Positions 11,865-22,206 of a DNA stretch of 64,000 nucleotides are shown piece after piece. The DNA comes from Poa pratensis. Its lineage: Eukaryota; Streptophyta; Magnoliopsida; Poales; Poaceae. Below the pieces are notes generated by a model that was given only the letters and a program-made list of their open reading frames with translations, was not told the origin of the DNA and searched no databases. Where the stretch lies: positions 92,135,263 through 92,199,262 of the forward strand of contig CAMZMU010000034.1 in assembly GCA_947311845.1 (NCBI GenBank), in the 5' to 3' direction. The stretch's first letter is position 1. Each line of letters starts with the position of its first letter. The translations under genes were made by a program, and so were the position numbers.

Positions 11865-12531
11865 GTCGTGTTTCGTGTGCGGTCGATTGGTCGAAACTAG
11901 CGATGCTTCGCATGGATTCCGCGATTGATTTGCCAGTTGACGTACTCCTCCGTCGATTCTATCTCATGCACGCACGTAAATCGTCAAATGGCAGACTAGA
12001 AATATGTGTTTTTTTTCATTTCTCGTCTGAAATGGCGGATGGGTTCTCACGACGTCAGATACTAGGAAGCCTGTAAAAGTCAGATACTAGCAGCAGACCG
12101 AGCCCTCGGTGGTCAGTCAACATCGTCGCGGCAGAGAATATATATTTCGCATGGAAGTCCTAGTTTAAAATTCGCACAAGAAGGGAATTTTTCCAGCCGC
12201 AAGTTTTGTTTTTCGTGACTGAAGAAGCATCACCGGTCGGCTTTTCGTCGTTTGCTTTCGTGCCGTCGTGCGATTGCGGCCATGGAATTAATGGAATCGG
12301 ATACACATGTGATACGGTCGTGCACGCACGTTATGTCACCTGGAGTACGTGCGATGCATGGCAGTGGCGTCCGTCCGTTGTTCTAGACTAGAACTAGAAT
12401 ATATCTTTTCCCTTTTGCCTTTTAGTTTCCTCTGTCAAAAGAAGCACAAGCTTGGATTCGGACGGCGACGAGGGAGGATAGTACTATACCGCACCACGCT
12501 GCGAAAGTTAGACAGGAATAACCTTCAGGCC
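11865..12531. other. Intergenic, no gene recognised
   Basis: Mixed-composition sequence without an ORF of recognisable family. Nothing repeat-like was identified. Confidence 0.4.
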
Positions 12532-13563
12532 TTGTTTGGCAGAACAGTTTTGGGGTGTTTTCTAGTGTATATCACCTAATGTTTTTGGTGAAAACACTCC
12601 TCACACCCAAAACACTTCAACCCCTCCCAATCCCCTTCTCAACCAAAACCCCCCACCAGTTCTAGTTGTTTGGTACAAAGGTTTTACAGACAAGTGTTTC
12701 AGCAATAAAAGTCTCATCTTTTTTACATGCTAGTGCACACAATTACAAAATTGCCACAATTTGGTCATGAAGAAAAACCTGATATTTTTTAACAACATGT
12801 GAGCACAAAGTTCATCAACAAAACCTCATATTGTTCACAGCACATGGGACACACCGTTTAAACAATTCATAAGATTCAAGTTTATCAAAAACAAAATTCT
12901 CACGAACATCTCACACATTGGCAATTATGATCAGTAACAATAACTCATGCACACGTCAGGATCGCATTAATTCCCTGTCAGCAGCAAAGAATGGACACTG
13001 GCGAGTGGCGACTACGAGTAGACAAGAAAACAACATCCCAAACCGCAAGCGGCCAACCATCTAGCTAGCACTGCTAACATCGATTCATGTACTACTAAAC
13101 TGCAACATCTATCAATTGGAGAACACTAGAAAGGAGTAGCAGCAAATACCAAGAACCGGATCTGACTTGAGGAATCAAGAAACCATAGGACCTAGGAAGT
13201 TCTTTTTTGCATCAAGCTGTACATGGGAAGAGGAGGTGACGGGAGTAAAATAGGACTTACAGATTTGCCCGGATAACAGGGGCGGCGGAGGAGCTCGGCG
13301 TTGACGGTGGAAGCACTGGGCTCAGCGGGTTGGAAAGGAAAAGTCGATGCTGCCGGCTAGCTAGCTGAGGGATGGAGGAGCCAACGGCGTCGGCGCATCG
13401 GCGTCGTTGGAGTCGCTGCGGCTGCGACCGTGCTGCGTCGCCCACGCCCAAAACACGCCCAAAACGCGAGGGGGCAGGAGCGTCTTGAAAACACCCCAAC
13501 CCGACGTGGCTCGTCTTGTTTTCTGGGGTTTAGCCCGACCAAGACCTGTCTGCCAAACAGCCC
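12532..13563. mobile_element. Possible non-autonomous DNA transposon
   Basis: The left end reads GGCCTTGTTTGGCAGA. The inverted right end reads GGGCTGTTTGGCAGA, giving a 14-16 bp imperfect inverted repeat. A second inverted pair, GGGGTGTTTTC on the left and GAAAACACCCC near 13490, lies just inside. This start is common in Tourist/Harbinger-like grass elements. No convincing target duplication was found, so the superfamily and exact ends are uncertain. The right third is GC-rich and may be acquired DNA. Confidence 0.4.
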
Positions 13564-15296
13564 GCTCGAGGTTTCGCGAGTTTTCGTTCCGGTCGGGAAA
13601 ATACACAATTAAACGCTTCAAAACGCTTGTGCCGATCGAGGCCTCAAGAACGGCGGACAATGAACCGGGTGGTTTTCGCGTCACCGCTCCTCTCTCCTTG
13701 TCCAAAGACAGGACAGGACGTGTATTGATCTGTCTTAACTGGGACAATCACGTGATCCATATTTCAGTACTAATTTACACCCCGTCAAGAAATTCAACAA
13801 AAAATACTAAATTTTAAGGACCAATGTTTCTTGATTTCAGGACTAGGTGAAAATCGCCACTCATTTGTGAGACTTTGAGAAATAAAAAAGCAAATCTCTT
13901 TTAAGTACAACCAAGATACGTTATCGTCCTAGCTCCTCGGATCTTTGCAGTATGGACTAGAAATTTACAGATTTATCACCAAGAAATTTGAGGGTGCATG
14001 AATCATTCCAATATCTACACACCAAATTTTCGCCCATCTTTTTAAATTTTGTTTTTTAAATTGTCTGAAAAGAACACATTATCCGTGCCGGGAGGTAAGC
14101 GTACGTCCACTATCACCACTCCAACTCTACTCCTGGAATGCACAGAAACCGATCAAGTGGCGCGTCAGCGCGTGCCCACAGATCCAAGTCAAAGTCTCCA
14201 AACTCGGCGGTGGGAAGCGTCGACATGCTGACCAGACCATTTCAAGCTAATAAAATCTGCAGAGCACCGACCAGGTGTCCAGGTCTTCGATTTTCCCACT
14301 GATTGACTCTGTTTACGTACAGGGTGGATATTGCCATGGCCCATGGGAGAGGGCCTGCAAGTTACACTTCTGTTTTGCCTTGCACAAAACAGTGGTGAAT
14401 ATAGGCCCGTTCATTACCCAAGCCTTCGGCTCCGCATTATGAGTCTCCGCTTGCAAAAGAAATCGTGGTGTTGGTTGGATTTTGCGAAAAACACAATGAA
14501 GATGGCTAGAAAATCCCTCCAATATAGGTGGCTTCGCCTGACACTCGAGCTGATTAAAGGTTTCTGAATCTGATGGCTATTACTGCAATAGTGTTTTCAT
14601 CCTGCTAATCAGAAACCAATTTCATGTTTCGGTGCAGGCACGGGTGGTCGTTGAGCCTCCTTACAGGGTCTCCACCGTGGCGGCCGCACGGAGTGCGTGG
14701 CGGCGGCTGCTCATTGGAGTTAGTGGATGGTGAGCTCGGGTTGGGTCACGAGTGTATCGCTTACTAGTTGGGCTTTTGGGGGCCCACGGTTGTGGACTGT
14801 TTCGAATGGACAAGCTAACCTCGCTCCTTGTCTCAGGAAAAAAAAAACTACCTAAGTCCTCTGTCTTCCCCTCAAAAAAAAAAAAAAACCTAAGTCCTCT
14901 GTCTCAAGTGGAGCCAACTCTAATTCTCAAAAAAAAAAAGGAGCCAACCCTGAAATTCACCAAATCTAGCTATCTTAGCACAGGAAGTGGCATTCAAATC
15001 TCCTAAGTGTTCCTGCTCACATTCAGTGTATACGCCTTTCATAGTGATGTTTTGATGATATATTGCTAGCTAGTGGAAATATGAGTTTATTCATCAACTG
15101 ACAGTTAAGGAAAGCTATAAATCGCTAGGTGGTCTAAAAACCTATTTGTAAGTCTTATTACTTTTGGGGCTCTTTTTACTATTATAGATGATTATTAATA
15201 GATCGGTGGAACTTTTCACACAAAAAAGAGAGCTAAAACATTCGCATAAAAAAGATATAAACATGATACAATTCTGGTTTCGCTAGTATGGCCATA
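13564..15296. other. Intergenic region with short A-rich duplications
   Basis: No recognised gene. At 14838-14950 three A-runs of 10-16 bases alternate with duplicated CTAAGTCCTCTGTCT and GGAGCCAAC words, a small local duplication. Bases 15010-15290 are homologous to the 3' flanks of the F-box genes at 30629 and 28451 (for example CTAGTGGAAATATGAGTT and AACATGATACAATTCTGGTT), so this is part of the duplicated F-box module. Confidence 0.5.
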
Positions 15297-16240
15297 TCAT
15301 TTTGCTAGGGGCGACATGAACAAGGCCGGCCAATCTATCTCGATGGGCACCATCCCTATAGTTAAGCCACCTTGAAACATCTTGGTCGACACATCCTCCA
15401 TCACTCCTGTTGTAGGGTCGGTCTTGTGCACACCTCTGTACAAATCTGCCATTAAAAAGAAACCGCTCTTTCCTCCCGGCAGCATGGCTACATGAACAGG
15501 AATCCATGCCGCCTGCTCGGGTGGTTTTAGCCCGATCACTCTAGTGCGGAGCCAAGTTTCGTCGTCGTCTCCCCGTGTCCATGTGTTTAGTCGGAGACCT
15601 TCCTTTTGTAAGTGCAACAATGAGAGCCTTCCATCGATCGCGACGCTAAGCATTAGCGCAAGGTAACTGCTCGCGGCGAGCTGGTTCGCCTCCATCGGGA
15701 GCTCGGTGATGGAAATTTGTCCGGTCTTGACGTTGACGCCAAAGGTGAAGTAGCGCGGGAAGCTCCATTGATTTGGCGAGTACAACCCAAGCCAGTATGC
15801 CACGCCGTGGCATACAGCGACCCTGTTCGTCGTCCTTGGTAGAATCCCGAGAGCGAATGTATAACGCTGCGAGGCTTCATCAAAGCACTTGCTCGGTTCG
15901 CTCCAGCTACTCTCGGAGGCTGATGAGAAGGTGTAGAGGTTACAATCCCGACCGTTGCTGTCGGTGACAATGGCAAGAACCTTGAAGAAGGTCGAGTAAC
16001 CCGTCAGTGGTGTCCGTCCTTGTTGTTGCTGCTGCTCATCCAAGGAGCAACAGTCTTCACGGGTTAGAACGGCGCATTGAAATGAAGAAGCCCTGCACTG
16101 AAGCGGTGAGGTGCAAGAGGAGGAGGCTGCCCCGCGCGCCGAGTGCCTCCGCACGGTCGACTCCCCGCGGTGCTCCAGAGACGACGAAGGTGGAGGCGAG
16201 GGAACGGCGGCGAGCGCCGATCACTGATCCTGCAGCAGGT
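15297..16240 (-). pseudogene. F-box family gene 1, truncated
   Basis: The open frame ending FMSPLAK at 15297 matches the C-terminal 260 residues of the F-box proteins at 17305, 28213 and 30629, including REDCCSLD, STFFKVLAIV, FTFGVNVKTGQISITEL and EIDWPALFM. Homology on the 5' side stops near 16240, at a GATCCTGCAGCAGG sequence. The F-box itself and about 115 N-terminal codons are therefore absent. A further internal deletion of roughly 90 bp joins the alanine-rich segment directly to the LxCRASSF segment and changes the frame. It is almost certainly a pseudogene, although 285 codons remain open from an internal ATG at 16154. Confidence 0.85.
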
Positions 16241-17304
16241 GAACAATCTTCAAACTATCCAGGAAACATAAAGAAATGAATGAAAGAAAAAAGAAACACA
16301 AAAGAAAGTGAAGAGAAGAAAGAAAATACATGCAAATAAAAGAAAAGATAATAAAACATAAAACCGAGAAACAAGAAAAATAGAATAACAAAGGAAAAGA
16401 AAGATTGCTCCGCTTCCCAACGCACGAGAACCGGGTTCCCCTATACTTCGCCTATTGCGAGTCGGGCGCAAGGACTCGCCCGCGTTGCTTATGCTCGCTG
16501 CATATGGTTCCACTTCCACCACATGGTGTGATCACTTGTGGGGTTTTCCTAATTTTTTTCTTCAGTTTTCCTATATAATGCCTGGACAAATTTTATATAT
16601 TTTCCCTTTTATTCCTCTTTTGTACTTCTTGGACTACGTGATATTTTTAACCCATGAACATTTTCAAATTCTAAACCATTTTTATAATGAACAGTTTTCA
16701 AATCTGAACCATTTTCAAAACTTGAACCATTTTAAAATTAACATTTTAAATATAAACTATTTTCAGGAATGAGCCTTTTAAAATCTGAACCATTTTAAAA
16801 ATGTACATTTTCTAAATCCAATAATTTTTAAGTCTAAACAATTTTAAAAATGAAAATTTTAAATATGAACCCTTTTTAGAAATAAACCTTTTCAAACTAA
16901 GCGAAAGGAAAAATAGAAGACAAAAAAGGAAAGAAGTGAAACAGAAAAAAGAAACAAAAACAAAAAAATAAAACAGGAAAAGGAGGAAACACGTGTCGGG
17001 CTGGCCCAAGAGAGAATTAGAACTCGCAAAAGACGATACAGAGTGCTGGCACGAGAACCGATCCACCATCAACGTACCGCGGGGCAGAATTGGGCCTGCC
17101 TAGCAAAAAATTCTTTGTCGCTAATAATCATCCAGCCATTTTGGTACATTTTTGTTAAGATGATATAGTTAATGCACTGTCGGTTCAGAAAAGTTATGAA
17201 CATGCATGAAACAAACTTTTGTTTTTTTCTAATCGGTCAATCATCGCTAATAATCGTCCAGTATAAACATAGAAAATTGTGCATGGATCACAACAAGTAT
17301 AATA
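16241..17304. repeat. AT-rich low-complexity, probably transposon-derived
   Basis: Long A/G-rich and T-rich stretches (16260-16410, 16900-16985) surround an array of degenerate units at about 16650-16910 built around GAACCATTTTxAAA. Such arrays are common inside grass DNA transposons. No terminal repeats or coding sequence were recognised. The segment separates pseudogenised F-box gene 1 from F-box gene 2. Confidence 0.5.
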
Positions 17305-18624
17305 TCATACGGCTAGGCGTGACATAAACAATGTCAGCCAGTCTATCTCGATGGACACCGCGGTTGTACTTAAGCCTCGAGACATCTCCGTCGTCACATC
17401 CACCATCCTTCCTGTCTTAATGTCGATCTTGTGCACATGTCGATATACATCTGCTACGAAAAACACACCGCTCTTTTCTCCGGACAACATGGTTAGATGA
17501 GCAAGATTCCACGCCTGCCGGCGTGGTTTTAGCTCAGTCACTCTAGTGCGGAGCCAGGTACGGTCGTCTCCCTGTGTCCACGTGTTTAGTCGTGGACCTT
17601 CCATAAGTTCCCTTTGCAACTGGAGTAGCGAGAGCCTTCCGTCGACGGTGACACTAAGCGTTAGTCCAAGGCACCTGATTGTTTCGAGTTGGTCCCACGG
17701 GGTCGAGATCTTGGTTATTGAGATTTGGCCGGTCTTAACGTTGACACCAAAGGTGAAGTAACTCAGAAAGCTAAATTCATCCTTCGAGTAGGACCCAAGC
17801 CAGTATACCACGCCATGGCATATGGCGACCCTGTTCGTCGACCCGGGTAGAATCTGGACACCGAATCTGTCGCGCCAGACTTGATCAAAGCACTTTCTCG
17901 GCTCACTCCAGTTAGGCTCGGACGACGAGAAGATGTAGAGGTTACAGTCCCGATCGTTGCCAGGGGTGACCATGGCTAGCACCTTGAAAAAGGTGAAATA
18001 ACCCGACAATTGTGTCTGCCCATGCATGGAGCAACAGTCTTCACGGGCTAGGATGGCACATCCATATTTTGAAACCATGCACTCGAGTGGTGGGAGCACG
18101 TCGCAGGTCCCGGCGAGTACGTCGCAGACGGCGAGGCGGAGGGAATCACAAGAGGCGGCGATGAGGCGAACGAGGAGGAGGCTGCCCCGCGCGGCGACCG
18201 GCACCGCCTCATCCAAAATACCATCCGGTGCGCCGGAAACGACGATGGAGGCGAGGGAACGGCGGCGAGCACCGAGCACCGATCCTGCGGGCGATATCGG
18301 GAAGAAATAGGGGCTAGGCTCTTGGTCATTGTCGCGTCGTCTCCTGTCGAAGAAGCCGAGGAGGGAGGACGGATGGCACGCGTTCTCCGGCCAATGATGC
18401 CGGAGGAAGGAGAGGTCAGCGACGACGGCGCGCCACTGCTTGCACGTCGCGGCACATCGGAACAGGACGGCGGCGTCGGTGGGCACGCGGAGGAGGATGT
18501 CGCGGACTAGGTCGTCCGGGAGCGTGTCTGCGGTCTGCCATCTCCTTGATCGTGCGTACGTAGGGCTACGTGAGCGAGCGGTCGATCGAGATCTAGGCGG
18601 TAGACACATATATGTAGCATCCAA
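17305..18624 (-). CDS. F-box protein gene 2, 439 aa, single exon
   Basis: An uninterrupted 439-codon frame. An F-box lies at residues 34-78 (DTLPDDLVRDILLRVPTDAA, then LFRCAATCKQWRAVVADLSF). It is followed by the WPENACHPSSLLGFFD motif and a roughly 350-residue F-box-associated region shared by all four paralogs. F-box proteins normally dock SKP1 in SCF ubiquitin ligases and use the C-terminal part to bind a target; the target here is unknown. The paralogs at 28213 and 30629 begin with MAETLP. Here that Met codon is replaced (QTADTLP), so translation should start upstream at 18624. The upstream 250 bp are conserved with F-box gene 3. It looks intact. Confidence 0.85.
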   Translation of the reverse strand: MDATYMCLPPRSRSTARSRSPTYARSRRWQTADTLPDDLVRDILLRVPTDAAVLFRCAATCKQWRAVVADLSFLRHHWPENACHPSSLLGFFDRRRRDNDQEPSPYFFPISPAGSVLGARRRSLASIVVSGAPDGILDEAVPVAARGSLLLVRLIAASCDSLRLAVCDVLAGTCDVLPPLECMVSKYGCAILAREDCCSMHGQTQLSGYFTFFKVLAMVTPGNDRDCNLYIFSSSEPNWSEPRKCFDQVWRDRFGVQILPGSTNRVAICHGVVYWLGSYSKDEFSFLSYFTFGVNVKTGQISITKISTPWDQLETIRCLGLTLSVTVDGRLSLLQLQRELMEGPRLNTWTQGDDRTWLRTRVTELKPRRQAWNLAHLTMLSGEKSGVFFVADVYRHVHKIDIKTGRMVDVTTEMSRGLSTTAVSIEIDWLTLFMSRLAV

Positions 18625-18910
18625 CTTGTTGCGTTGTGTTGGAGTCGGAATTGGACACGCAACTATCTATCCCGTTTCCTTCTCCAACTCCACACGGACT
18701 TGATGATTAATTACAGCCATGCGACTTACTTGGACATTGTCCATATGAAATTTGAACGGATTAATAATTTCATGAAGAATATTCGGTTTCTTACAGCAGC
18801 AAATACTGGTTAAACGTACTTCTTTGGCCTTTAAAGAGTTTTTAAGCGTGGTTCAATTTCTACACCGCGATCATTTTGCAGCAATGACATGCATGTTCTC
18901 TGAGAGCGTA
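18625..18910 (-). promoter_or_regulatory. Conserved upstream block of F-box gene 2
   Basis: From 18650 to about 18900 the sequence closely matches the upstream region of F-box gene 3 (29800-30130) and part of that of gene 4 (32125-32230 and 33350 onward). Shared words include ATCTATCCCGTTTCCTTCTC, CACACGGACTTGATGATTA, TTCGGTTTCTTACAGCAGCA and ATACTGGTTAAAC. The promoter was duplicated with the gene. No individual element has been shown to be functional. Confidence 0.6.
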
Positions 18911-19204
18911 GTCTGAGAAGAGAAATCCGCGGACGATACATCCAGCAATTTTGCAAGAAAAAGAAGGCCCATCCAAACGACCGACTCACCCTCCACCCTC
19001 GTTCCAAGAGCTCCTAAGTCAGCCATGCCAGTTGCCAAATGCATGACACGAAGTCAAACACTTGACCAAAGACTACAGACTGCTGAAGTCCGAGTTCTCG
19101 GGCGAGAAGCCAACCCCTCCCCTGCCGTCGCAGTGGTTTCGAGCCACCTCCTCCCCTCGAGGATGGCTACCCAGAGGCGACATAAACTCCCATGATCGTA
19201 AGGG

Positions 19205-19545
19205 GACCCAGTTGCCATTTAGCATAAGCAGTGTTGTCGGGCTAACCCGATTGGTCCTCTCCTGTAATCAGTTTACTGGCCGACATCATGTGGAGGCTAA
19301 ATTTACTACAAGATTTGTTTTTGTATGATAATCTACTGACAGGGTTCTTGGCATCCTCCCTCGGGAACTTTACATGGCTAGCAATTTTTCCCGCAAATGG
19401 CAACAAGTTTGAGGGGCCTCTTCCAACAAGACTAGGAGCCTCCAGGAGCAAACTGTAGCAGACTTTTCGATAAAAAGGTTCACACGGCTCCATCTCCTAT
19501 GGAGATATTCAACCTATCATCACTGTCATTAGGTCTATATTTTCT
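19205..19545 (+). pseudogene. LRR receptor kinase relic
   Basis: About 340 bp align with the LRR-coding part of the receptor kinase at about 23350-23680. Shared words include CTACAAGATTTGTTTTTxTATGATAATCTA, TCCTCCCTCGGGAACTT and CAACAAGTTTGAGGGGCCTCT. Indels and stop codons break the frame. It is a fragment of a second receptor kinase gene lying beside F-box gene 2, mirroring the RLK/F-box arrangement at 22207-29712. Confidence 0.85.
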
Positions 19546-20494
19546 TGACAATTATTGGAGCCCAAGTCTTGACGATCTGGCTCATTTAAAGGCCTTCGCT
19601 CAAGGCACATATCAGTCAAAGAGGTTGAAGCAGGAGAGCATACATTTCTTCGGGAGTCGATCTACAGCAGCAGGGAAGAAAAAAGGTATTTGATCCATAT
19701 ATATCTCGCTTTGTATATCAGTACTACGTGTGCGAAATTCTGTATGCATTTCTTTTTTGGATATGCATTTCTTTTTGGATATTCTAGTGTAGGAAATCAC
19801 CATGTTTGGATCATCCTTTTCTGTTGCCATGCTATAATATGAGAGCCGGTGAACAGATTAATTCATTGCCTTCTCAACCGGCAATCACAGAGGCACATAA
19901 CACACGAATGCAGTGCAGTGTCATACATGCTATAATATCTCCTCCAAGTAAAATTAGTGACGAACTTAGCGCACACAGACGATGTTCTTTTGAAACTCTT
20001 GAATCCATCTGCTCCTGCGAGAGCTGAAGGTGCTGCAGTTCTAGTGTGTTCTCCCTCCTCCTTCCACCCCTTCTATCTTCATGTCTCAGCTGGAAATCAT
20101 GCATCGCTACGTTCTTTTCCCCACCCTTCTTTTCGGCTGATCTTGAGGAAGATGAAGTTAACGCGTTTTCATCGAGAGAGAGAATCCGCTGCTGTTCCCG
20201 ATCTGGTCAAAGGGGAGCAGCCAATTAGCCATACCACTCACACTCCTTGAAGATCCTGAACCTCCGCCAGCCCCGCAGTAGATCCGGGTCAGAGCCATCG
20301 AAGCCGCGCTTGGAGAAGTAACGAGTCGCCGTGCGTTGTCGCCCGGAATTCCTTCCGACACCACCGATATAGGAGGAATCAGACATTCAGACCGTGGTGT
20401 CGGTGCCAACACAGTACACAGCTTCTAAAACGCGGTTTGTTACTGGAGCCTGGAGTAGTTTGACCTGACCAGCACAAATTTGCAAAAAGTCCCA
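19546..20494. other. Intergenic, no gene recognised
   Basis: Several short open frames exist on both strands, but none resembles a known family or has paralog support. Confidence 0.4.
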
Positions 20495-20900
20495 CTAGGT
20501 TACCCCGTCACTGTCGCCGGGCATGCCCGGGTCAAACCACTCGGCATCGCCCTCGAACCCGCCCACGACTAAGAAACGGTCACCGATCGCCGACGAGGTG
20601 GCCGTTCCATCACACTCGTCGTGCTCCTCCGACATGTCTGGGAGCGGGTCCCACCTGTCGGCCTCTGTGACGTACGCCTCCGCGGTCTTCAGCGTGTTCT
20701 TGAGACTTGTCGTGGTCACCGGCCATGTAGATCTTGTCGTCGACCTTGGCAAATGCGAAGAACAACGCAACAATTGCATTAGCCTACCACGCCGCCACAC
20801 ACTAGTGGATGCATCGAGCACGTGGACATACGCCACGGGCTTGAAGGTCTTGGGGTCCTAGCCACCCATCACCGCGACGTGGGTCCCAACGGAGGGGTAA
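20495..20900 (-). pseudogene. Kelch-repeat F-box (KFB) gene fragment
   Basis: The minus strand encodes part of a kelch-repeat F-box protein. Diagnostic words are ADRWDPLPDMSEEHDECDG, GDRFLVVGGFEGDAEWFDP and VHVLDASTSVWRRG. Both kelch repeats lie in one 113-codon frame, but the stretch between them (VDDKIYMAGD region, about 20720-20750) reads in another frame. A stop codon replaces the expected Trp in GGWDP near 20855. The F-box and the remaining kelch repeats are missing. KFB proteins direct phenylpropanoid enzymes or response regulators to degradation, but this copy cannot. Confidence 0.85.
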
Positions 20901-20905
20901 TGAAG

Positions 20906-21045
20906 TACTCCCTCCATTTCAAATTATAATTTTTTTTAGATATTACAATATGGATTGCTTACAGAAGGAAATGAGTGAATCAACGCACTAAAACACGTCT
21001 AGATCGCCCGAATCAGAAAATCATATATGTCGGAACGGGGTAGTA
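20906..21045. mobile_element. Stowaway-like MITE
   Basis: It begins TACTCCCTCCATTTCAAATT and ends GGAACGGGGTAGTA, so it has TA at both ends with CTCCCTCC-like inverted termini. It lies directly at the broken 5' edge of the kelch F-box fragment. Confidence 0.65.
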
Positions 21046-22206
21046 GCACGTAAGTTAGCTAAGGAGGGTTACACTAATAAGTTATGTAAGACTTGGTTTA
21101 GTAGGCGACGGGAGTGTATTGTTTTGCATTATCCGTAGAGTTGGTTAATGTTTAAGAAAGGTGCAGCCATTCTTCTAGAAAAAAGTGAAATTAGTGAAAC
21201 TTTGGCACTCATCATTAGCTGCCTATATATGCTCAACTCGTACTGGCTGCTGAACTAATTGTTTGGCTCTCTACTTTGTGACCTTGCGTTTCTTCTTGAT
21301 TGCTTTTACTGCCATATGTGTGTAACTGTTATTACCTCGGCCTTCTTATGGGCTGAACGTAGGAGCAGCATATCAGGCAATCACTGTCTGGAGGGCAATC
21401 TTTTCATCAGAAACCAGCAGCAGGGATGCCAAAAGGTAACCTCGTAAAGTTGCTCTTCATACTCCTTTTGGCCTTTTGGGTCAAGGCATATGTAATCTTG
21501 TATTTGGAAATAGCAGTATTTTGGATAATGTGGCGTGCCCATAATTATGAAAAACTACATCGTCGTTTCCATTGTTCAGCACAGGAGTTGATAGATCCAG
21601 TAAAACAGGACAAAATTTTATCGAGTGCAATTTATAGTTCAAACAAAAATAATAAATTTGAATCTCATATAATTATTTATTCTTTAAAAGGAAAAATGCC
21701 CCGTCAAATTACAAGGCTGGACTTTAATAAGAAACAGACATCTTAGAATAGACGTAACTAAGTGCTAGATCCTCAGACAATCAAGTTGGGATTCTAAAAA
21801 GATACATCAAGAAGAAGAAAACACTGTAAGGCCTCCTTTGATTTTAAGGGTAGCGAAAAATGAGCGTTGAAAATGTTTTACATCACAGCGGAATATGTTG
21901 CCATCAAATAGATCAGAAGACAGCTGACATTCAATTTTTTTATTAAACCTTAGTTGTGCTAATTTTCAGACATCTGCTCCAGTTAAAATGTACAATTAAA
22001 TAACCAAGATTGATTTCGTCCCAACCAAAAATCTACAATTTTAAACACCGAAACCTTATATATTCAGACTAGATGTTGTCCTAAATTCGTTATCTTCTCA
22101 GTAAACTAGTGAAGCTTTGGCAGATTAATAAGCAAATATGTTCATTGCTTTTGATGTGGAATGATATAAAGCTTACCCGTTTTTTCTCTGCTTCTTAGTG
22201 GCATCG
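21046..22206. other. Region upstream of the LRR receptor kinase
   Basis: AT-rich and without a recognised gene. A pyrimidine tract ending TTCTCTGCTTCTTAG at about 22184-22198 just before the start codon could be the acceptor of a 5' UTR intron. Confidence 0.4.

Noticed and set aside
13257..13747. Minus-strand frames of 80-128 codons
   Set aside because: They overlap each other in different frames, have no family resemblance and lie at the GC-rich end of a candidate transposon.
16650..16910. Possible satellite or CRISPR-like array of GAACCATTTT units
   Set aside because: Units are irregular in length and spacing, there are no unique spacers, and the context is a plant transposon-derived AT-rich region.
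22198..22206. Earlier RLK start at 22198
   Set aside because: That codon is GTG; the first ATG at 22207 directly precedes a good signal peptide.
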